DNA of 64,000 nucleotides, from NCBI GenBank assembly GCA_016185185.1, contig JACPOD010000013.1:34868-98867 (forward strand). The letters are read 5' to 3'. Shown here in pieces: positions 59,498-64,000 of this stretch (the stretch's first letter is position 1; each line of letters starts with the position of its first letter). The translations under genes and the position numbers were made by a program. The notes below the pieces were generated by a model. The model saw nothing but the letters and a program-made list of their open reading frames with translations. It had not been told where the DNA came from and ran no database searches. The stretch is from Sphingobacteriales bacterium (lineage in GTDB: Bacteria > Bacteroidota > Bacteroidia > Chitinophagales > Chitinophagaceae).

Positions 59498-60508
59498 TTG
59501 AAACATTTCACTTCAGTAAACGACATTGTAAGCCCCTCCTTTGGAGGGGTTGGGGAGGCCATCAATGCTCTGGTTAAAAAAGCATTGGTGTACAAAGCCA
59601 ATCCGTTTAAGGATAAAACGCTGGGTGCAAATAAACGCATTGGTTGTTTGTTTCTTAACCCGAGTATGCGTACGAGGCTAAGTACACAAATTGCTGCACA
59701 GAACCTGGGAATGGAAGCTATCATCTTCAATGTGGGAAGTGAAGGATGGGCACTGGAGTTTGAAGAAGAGGCCATCATGAGTGGTAATACGGTGGAGCAT
59801 GTAAAAGATGCCGCACCCATTATGGGAAAATATTTTGATGTGCTGGCGATAAGAACATTTCCTTCGTTAAAGAACAGGGAAGATGATTACAGTGAATTAT
59901 ACATTAAACAATTTATAAAATACGCTGGTATCCCGGTAGTGAGTTTGGAAAGTGCAACGCTTCATCCATTACAGTCGTTAACGGATATAATTACAATACA
60001 GGAACAAATTGCAGTGACCCCCCCGTTGGGGGGCAGGGGGGCTAAAATAGTTCTCACCTGGGCGCCACATGTAAAGCCTTTGCCGCAATGTGTAGCCAAT
60101 AGTTTTTCTCAATGGATAAATGCCTGGGGCGAAGCAGATTTTGTGATTACCCATCCTGAAGAATATGAACTGGATGAGCAGTTCACAAAAGGTGCGGTTA
60201 TAACACATAATCAAAATGAAGCATTAAAAGATGCCGATTATGTGTATGTAAAAAACTGGAGTACTTTTAATGATTATGGAAAAATTTATTGTAATGATCC
60301 GGAGTGGATGCTGACCCGGGAAAAATTAAAGCTGACTACTAACGCTAAAGTGATGCATTGTTTGCCAGTAAGAAGAAATGTAGAACTGAGTGATGAGATA
60401 CTGGATAGCGCTAACAGTATTGTAACACAGGAAGCATCGAATAGAGTTTGGGCTGCACAAGCGGTGCTGAGTACCCTCCTAACCTCCCTAAAGGGAGGAG
60501 CTGAATAA
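59498..60508 (+). CDS. argF': N-acyl-ornithine carbamoyltransferase (acetyl or succinyl type)
   Basis: 336 aa from TTG; the start gives MKHFTSVNDI, like the SOTCase/AOTCase family N-terminus. The carbamoyl-phosphate loop is SMRTRLSTQ, ATLHPLQSLTDI, TWAPHVKPLPQ; MHCLPVRRN is typical. It carbamoylates an acylated ornithine, as in Bacteroides and Xanthomonas. At the position that sets acyl preference it reads GNTVEHV, with Val where SOTCase has Pro and AOTCase Glu. Three family A copies are in frame: residues 12-21 (SPSFGGVGE), 174-182 (TPPLGGRGA) and 326-335 (STLLTSLKGGA). Confidence 0.93.
   Translation: MKHFTSVNDIVSPSFGGVGEAINALVKKALVYKANPFKDKTLGANKRIGCLFLNPSMRTRLSTQIAAQNLGMEAIIFNVGSEGWALEFEEEAIMSGNTVEHVKDAAPIMGKYFDVLAIRTFPSLKNREDDYSELYIKQFIKYAGIPVVSLESATLHPLQSLTDIITIQEQIAVTPPLGGRGAKIVLTWAPHVKPLPQCVANSFSQWINAWGEADFVITHPEEYELDEQFTKGAVITHNQNEALKDADYVYVKNWSTFNDYGKIYCNDPEWMLTREKLKLTTNAKVMHCLPVRRNVELSDEILDSANSIVTQEASNRVWAAQAVLSTLLTSLKGGAE
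59531..59560 (+). repeat. Family A half-element near the ArgF' N-terminus
   Basis: AGCCCCTCCTTTGGAGGGGT then TGGGGAGGCC, in frame as SPSFGGVGEA. Confidence 0.8.
60017..60042 (+). repeat. Family A half-element in the middle of ArgF'
   Basis: ACCCCCCCGTTGGGGGGCAG then GGGGGC, in frame as TPPLGGRGA, in the loop just before TWAPH. Confidence 0.8.
60473..60501 (+). repeat. Family A half-element at the ArgF' C-terminus
   Basis: ACCCTCCTAACCTCCCTAAA then GGGAGGAG, in frame as TLLTSLKGG. C-terminal orientation. Confidence 0.78.
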
Positions 60509-60514
60509 TTCATT

Positions 60515-61357
60515 ATGAAAGAAAAACTTTACATAGTTAAAATAGGTGGTAATATTATTGATGATGAAGCTAAACTTTCAGCATTTATAAAACTATTTGC
60601 TGAGTTGTTTGGAAATAATTCTTCATACCCCTTTGGGGGCAGGGGGCTATTGATTCATGGCGGTGGTAAAGTGGCCACTAAGATTGGTGATAAGTTAGGC
60701 ATTGAATCAAAATATGTGGATGGAAGAAGAATAACAGATGCAGAGACAATTGATGTGGTGACGATGGTATATGGCGGACTGGTAAATAAAAAGATCGTAG
60801 CACAACTGCAGGCTAATGGCTGTAATGCCATTGGTGTTACAGGCGCTGATGCAAACTTGATTCCCGCATCAAAAAGACCGGTTAAAGAAATTGATTATGG
60901 TTTTGTGGGAGACGTGAAGAGTGAACAGTTGACGGTTGACTGTTGGCAGTTATTACTGAATAGCGGACTGACTCCTGTGGTTGCTCCGTTAACACATGAT
61001 GGTAAAGGGCAAATTTTAAATACCAATGCGGATACTATGGCGCAGGAAGTTGCCAAGGTATTAAGCAGTGTTTATGAAGTAACGCTGATTTATTCTTTCG
61101 AGAAAGAAGGTGTGCTGTTAGATGTAAATGATGAATCTTCTGTTATTAAAGAGTTGAAATGGGAATATTATCAACAACTAAAGAATCCTAACTCCCCTTC
61201 AGGGGTTGGGGGCAAAATATTTGCAGGAATGATTCCTAAACTGGATAATGCTTTTGCTGCATTGAACAGTGGTGTTAGGAAGGTAATCATCGGTAAAGCA
61301 GAAAAGCTGGATGAATTAATTACTGGCGCCAGCGGAACAAGCATCGTCAATGAGTGA
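60515..61357 (+). CDS. argB: Acetylglutamate kinase (or N-succinylglutamate kinase)
   Basis: 280 aa. YIVKIGGNIIDDE and LLIHGGGKVATKIGDKLGI bind ATP and substrate; DGRRITD, GLTPVVAPLTHDGKGQILNTNADTMAQEVA and GVRKVIIGKA follow. It phosphorylates the acylated glutamate. It is somewhat long because of inserts between normally adjacent strands: SSYPFGGRG (residues 38-44, between FAELF and LLIHGGG), EQLTVDCWQ (137-145, family B) and NSPSGVGGK (225-233). Argument from insert position is based on my memory of the family. Confidence 0.95.
   Translation: MKEKLYIVKIGGNIIDDEAKLSAFIKLFAELFGNNSSYPFGGRGLLIHGGGKVATKIGDKLGIESKYVDGRRITDAETIDVVTMVYGGLVNKKIVAQLQANGCNAIGVTGADANLIPASKRPVKEIDYGFVGDVKSEQLTVDCWQLLLNSGLTPVVAPLTHDGKGQILNTNADTMAQEVAKVLSSVYEVTLIYSFEKEGVLLDVNDESSVIKELKWEYYQQLKNPNSPSGVGGKIFAGMIPKLDNAFAALNSGVRKVIIGKAEKLDELITGASGTSIVNE
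60627..60647 (+). repeat. Family A half-element in ArgB, N-terminal side
   Basis: ACCCCTTTGGGGGCAGGGGG, in frame as YPFGGRG, between the first two kinase strands. Confidence 0.8.
60924..60950 (+). repeat. TTGAC-type tandem repeat inside argB
   Basis: AACAGTTGACGGTTGACTGT then TGGCAGT, three 7-8-nt variants, in frame as EQLTVDCWQ. Confidence 0.65.
61187..61213 (+). repeat. Family A half-element in ArgB, C-terminal side
   Basis: CCTAACTCCCCTTCAGGGGT then TGGGGGC, in frame as NSPSGVGG, before KIFAGMIPKL. Confidence 0.78.
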
Positions 61358-62474
61358 TAACCTGAACATATTACAATCTTCTGCAATCAACTTATTAAAA
61401 GAACTGATTGAAACACCTTCTTTCAGTAAAGAAGAAGACCAGACGGCTGGTATCATTTGCCGGTTTTTAGGAGAGAGAGGTGTTGTGCATTATCGTTCAG
61501 GAAATAATGTGTGGGCTAAGAACAAATTTTATGACATCAACAAACCAACTATTCTGCTTAATTCACATCATGATACGGTAAAGCCCAACAAAGGATATAC
61601 ACTCGACCCATTTTCTCCAATAGAAAAAGAAGGAAAATTATTTGGATTGGGCAGCAATGATGCAGGAGGTGCATTGGTGAGTTTGATTGCAACGTTTTTA
61701 TATTTTTACGATAAAGCGGATTTAAAATATAATTTAGTATTGGCTGCCACAGCAGAAGAAGAAATAAGTGGAACTAATGGAATAGAATTGCTGTTACAAG
61801 ATGAAATGTTTACTGATGCAAAGGACAGCAGCGCAGGTTCCCCCTTTAGGGGCCAGGGGCGTGAATGGGTTGCCATTGTGGGTGAACCAACGCAAATGCA
61901 AATGGCTGTTGCAGAAAAAGGACTGCTGGTATTGGATTGTATTGCTTATGGTAAAGCTGGTCATGCGGCAAGAGAAGAAGGAGAGAATGCATTGTATAAA
62001 GCGTTAAAAGATATTAAGTGGATTTCAACGTACCACTTTCCTAAATTATCTGAACTGCTCGGACCAGTAAAGATGAGTGTGACAGTTATTGAAACAGATA
62101 ACAAACAACATAATGTAGTGCCTGCCCAATGTAAGTTTGTGGTGGATATACGAGTAAACGAATTATATACTCACGAAGAAATTATAGAGACGGTAAAGCA
62201 ACATATTCAAAGTGAAGTAAAGCCAAGAAGCACCCGTTTGCGTTCTTCATCCATTACATTGGGACATCCGTTGGTAAAAGCAGGAATCAGTTTGGGAAGA
62301 ACCTACTACGGTTCACCTACCACCTCTGATAAAGCATTGATGCCTTTCCCGGCATTGAAGATGGGTCCTGGCGATAGTGCAAGAAGCCATACAGCCGATG
62401 AGTATATTTATGTGAATGAGATTAATGAAGGAATTGATTTGTACATTCGGTTATTGAATCAACTTGTGCAATAG
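61350..62474 (+). CDS. argE: Acyl-ornithine/acyl-citrulline deacylase, M20 family
   Basis: 374 aa, overlapping argB by 8 nt. Metal ligands: LLNSHHDTVKP (His-x-Asp), LGSNDAGGALVS (bridging Asp) and AATAEEEISG (catalytic and metal Glu). A dimerisation domain (KAGHAAREEGENALYKALKDI) and final SARSHTADEYIYV His follow. It removes the acyl group from acyl-citrulline or ornithine. A family A element encodes GSPFRGQGR at residues 163-170, immediately before AIVGEPT. Confidence 0.92.
   Translation: MSDNLNILQSSAINLLKELIETPSFSKEEDQTAGIICRFLGERGVVHYRSGNNVWAKNKFYDINKPTILLNSHHDTVKPNKGYTLDPFSPIEKEGKLFGLGSNDAGGALVSLIATFLYFYDKADLKYNLVLAATAEEEISGTNGIELLLQDEMFTDAKDSSAGSPFRGQGREWVAIVGEPTQMQMAVAEKGLLVLDCIAYGKAGHAAREEGENALYKALKDIKWISTYHFPKLSELLGPVKMSVTVIETDNKQHNVVPAQCKFVVDIRVNELYTHEEIIETVKQHIQSEVKPRSTRLRSSSITLGHPLVKAGISLGRTYYGSPTTSDKALMPFPALKMGPGDSARSHTADEYIYVNEINEGIDLYIRLLNQLVQ
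61838..61860 (+). repeat. Family A half-element inside argE
   Basis: TTCCCCCTTTAGGGGCCAGG then GGC, in frame as GSPFRGQG. Confidence 0.8.
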
Positions 62475-62516
62475 TTACATGTTACAAGTTTCTGGTTTCA
62501 GGTTAAACCAACATAT
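62475..62516. repeat. TTTCAGG-type repeat flanking the four-helix gene (left)
   Basis: TTACAAGTTTCTGGTTTCAG then GTTAA. Its inverse (AACCTGAAAC) occurs right after the four-helix gene at 62894-62925. Confidence 0.55.
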
Positions 62517-62906
62517 ATGAAAAGTTACAGGGAACTTGAAATTTACAATGAATCGAAGAGACTTGCTGTTGAAGTTCATAAAATGACAATGACTTTGCCG
62601 AAGTTTGAGTTATTTGAAGAAGGAGGTCAGGTCAGGCGTTCTGCAAAATCGGTAACAGCTATGATTGTCGAAGGGTATGGACGCAGACGCTATAAAACCG
62701 ACTTTATAAAATATCTCGTTTATGGACATGCAGAAACAGATGAAACAATTTTGCACCTGGATTTTTTATTTGAAACAGGCTCGTTAAAAGATGAGATTCT
62801 ATATACCAATTTGAAAGGTAAATATGATTCATTGAGCAAAAAGATAAATAAATTTATACAGTGGGTTGAAGATAATTGGAACGAATTTCCAAATCCTGAA
62901 ACCTGA
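62517..62906 (+). CDS. Four-helix-bundle protein (S23 / 23S rRNA intervening-sequence-type)
   Basis: 129 aa. [54 protein letters not shown] is the S23/bacterial-four-helix family pattern (lExxxxSxxLaxexxxxxxxlP...LxxQlrRAa-Si..NIaEG). Standalone members are common in this phylum; the function is unknown, and a related protein (Avd) works with diversity-generating reverse transcriptases. It lies between argE and argH with inverted repeats at both ends, the right one reaching into its last codons (NPET), so it looks inserted as a unit. Confidence 0.85.
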   Translation: MKSYRELEIYNESKRLAVEVHKMTMTLPKFELFEEGGQVRRSAKSVTAMIVEGYGRRRYKTDFIKYLVYGHAETDETILHLDFLFETGSLKDEILYTNLKGKYDSLSKKINKFIQWVEDNWNEFPNPET

Positions 62907-62925
62907 AACAGGCAACCTGAAACTT
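62894..62925. repeat. CCTGAAACCTGAAAC repeat flanking the four-helix gene (right)
   Basis: CCTGAAACCTGAAACAGGCA then ACCTGAAAC. It encodes the last codons of the gene and fills the gap to argH; inverted relative to 62475-62516. Confidence 0.55.
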
Positions 62926-62930
62926 TAATT

Positions 62931-64000
62931 ATGAAACTCTGGCAAAAGAACATAACAGTATCTGACGCAGTAGAAAAATTTACTGTGGGAAATGACAAGG
63001 AGATGGACTTGTATCTTGCTAGGTACGATGTGCTTGGTTCCATCGCTCATGTTACTATGCTGGAGACGATTGGTTTGTTAACTGCAGATGAAAAAAAAAT
63101 ACTGGTCAAAGAGCTTCAGTCAATTTATTCAGAAATTCAAAATTCAAATTTTAAAATTCAAAATGAGGTGGAGGATATCCATTCTCAGATAGAACTATTA
63201 CTCATTCAGCGGTTAGGTGAAGTGGGGAAGAAGATACATAGCGGCAGAAGTCGCAATGACCAGGTGCTGGTGGATATCAAATTGTTTCTAAGAGCTGAGA
63301 TTGAGAAAACGGTGAATGCAGCTAAATCATTATTTGATTTACTGATTGAATTAAGTGAGCAGCATAAAAATATTTTACTGCCCGGTTATACGCATTTGCA
63401 AATTGCCATGCCTTCTTCTTTTGGTTTGTGGTTAGGTGCTTATGCGGAAAGTTTGGTGGATGATGTTATCAGTTTTCAATCAGCTTATAAAGTAGTTAAT
63501 AAAAATCCATTAGGTTCCGCGGCAGGTTATGGTTCATCCTTTCCATTGAACAGAACATTGACTACTCATCTGCTCGGTTTTGAATCCCCCAATTACAATG
63601 TAGTAGCTGCACAGATGAGTCGTGGCAAGAGTGAAAGAATAGTAGCACAATCTATCAGTAATGTGGCAGCAACATTAAGCAAACTGGCTTACGATTGCTG
63701 TTTGTATATGAACCAGAATTTTGGTTTCATTTCATTTCCGGATGAATTAACAACCGGCAGCAGCATCATGCCACATAAAAAGAATCCGGATGTGTTTGAG
63801 CTGATAAGGGCTAAGTGCAATCAATTGCAGGCTTTGCCCAATGAAATTGCCTTCGTTGCCAACAATCTTCCGTCCGGTTATCACCGGGATTTTCAATTGC
63901 TGAAAGAACAACTCTTCCCTGCTTTTGAAAAACTCCGCAACTGTATGGATATGATGCAACTGATGCTGAGTAATATGAAAGTGAAAGAGGATATACTGGG
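62931..64000 (+). CDS. argH: Argininosuccinate lyase (3' truncated by window edge)
   Basis: Missed by the ORF track because no stop occurs before the window end. The ATG at 62931 gives MKLWQKNITVSDAVEKFTVG, and 356 codons are visible of a usual 430-460. VEDIHSQIELLL, HSGRSRNDQVLVDIKLFLR, LPGYTHLQIAMPSSFGLWLGAY, PLGSAAGYGSSFPLNR and the fumarase/lyase signature SSIMPHKKNPDVFELIRAK (catalytic Ser loop) are all present. It releases arginine and fumarate. An AAATTCAAAATTCAAA repeat encodes IQNSNFKIQNE at about 68-78, before VEDIHSQ. Confidence 0.97.
   Translation, partial: MKLWQKNITVSDAVEKFTVGNDKEMDLYLARYDVLGSIAHVTMLETIGLLTADEKKILVKELQSIYSEIQNSNFKIQNEVEDIHSQIELLLIQRLGEVGKKIHSGRSRNDQVLVDIKLFLRAEIEKTVNAAKSLFDLLIELSEQHKNILLPGYTHLQIAMPSSFGLWLGAYAESLVDDVISFQSAYKVVNKNPLGSAAGYGSSFPLNRTLTTHLLGFESPNYNVVAAQMSRGKSERIVAQSISNVAATLSKLAYDCCLYMNQNFGFISFPDELTTGSSIMPHKKNPDVFELIRAKCNQLQALPNEIAFVANNLPSGYHRDFQLLKEQLFPAFEKLRNCMDMMQLMLSNMKVKEDIL
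63132..63164 (+). repeat. AAATTCAAAATTC repeat inside argH
   Basis: AAATTCAAAATTCAAATTTT then AAAATTCAAAAT, an imperfect palindrome in frame as IQNSNFKIQN. Related to the nuoE-nuoF and nuoD gap repeats. Confidence 0.6.

Noticed and set aside
63747-63959. Minus-strand 70-aa ORF at the window end
   Set aside because: Lies wholly within argH, whose plus-strand frame is clearly coding.
1-64000. tRNA, rRNA or 4.5S RNA genes
   Set aside because: Scanned by eye for T-loop-type GTTCGAATC words and the SRP RNA tetraloop; none was convincing. A covariance-model scan would be decisive.

Overview
The window looks like a chromosomal segment of a Bacteroidota bacterium, most likely close to Chitinophagaceae (inference). 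The support is: promoter-like TTG-N17-20-TAnnTTTG words, little sign of Shine-Dalgarno sites, a secreted protein with SprB-type repeats and a type IX secretion C-terminal signal, a short NuoG, a duplicated ExbD, an arginine pathway that uses an acyl-ornithine carbamoyltransferase, and moderate-to-low GC. No tRNA, rRNA, CRISPR array, prophage or intact insertion sequence was recognised by eye.

Layout. 1-3240: end of the primary sigma factor gene, ffh, rpsP and rimM. 3326-11000: a secreted glycosidase-like protein, a RelE/ParE-type toxin-antitoxin pair, a HAD phosphatase, a hypothetical gene, dinB and two pseudouridine synthases. 11232-15691: a beta-propeller sensor kinase with its LuxR-type response regulator and an orphan HTH gene. 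15886-23251: a giant beta-helix/SprB/T9SS surface protein split by a frameshift. 23323-28158: rlmN, a second toxin-antitoxin pair, a PaaJ/PcaF-like thiolase, hisS and a low-molecular-weight phosphatase. 28291-32228: a tonB-pstS-like-TPR group. 32342-47249: a 14-gene complex I operon (nuoA-N). Its nuoE carries an internal deletion, and two nucleotidyltransferase-type modules are embedded in it. 47315-54604: an ABC permease, a secreted zinc metalloprotease and exbB-exbD-exbD-tonB. 54766-64000: an arginine biosynthesis operon with a possible leader peptide: GNAT, argG, argC, argD, argF', argB, argE, a four-helix-bundle gene, and argH running off the end.

The most unusual signal is a dense population of short palindromic elements. 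The main family has a hairpin of the type CCCCTTTAGGGG followed by a second G-run. Paired, inverted copies around an AT-rich spacer fill whole gaps between nuo genes and end 0-4 bases from the next start codon. Single copies sit in frame inside almost every arg gene, where they encode peptides such as TPPLGGRGA, YPFGGRG or SPNPSKGG. Orientation follows position: one orientation at C-termini, the other upstream of starts, at N-termini and in internal loops. Other word families (TTGACGGTTGAC, GCTCACAGCTCACAGC, AAATTCAAAATTC, CCTGAAACCTGAAAC) behave in the same way, including in-frame copies in hisS, argB, argC, argH and an rluB-like gene.

Functionally the window combines core translation and secretion genes, respiratory complex I, proton-motive-force-driven TonB transport and arginine synthesis. 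Small addiction-like or orphan genes are wedged into the housekeeping operons.
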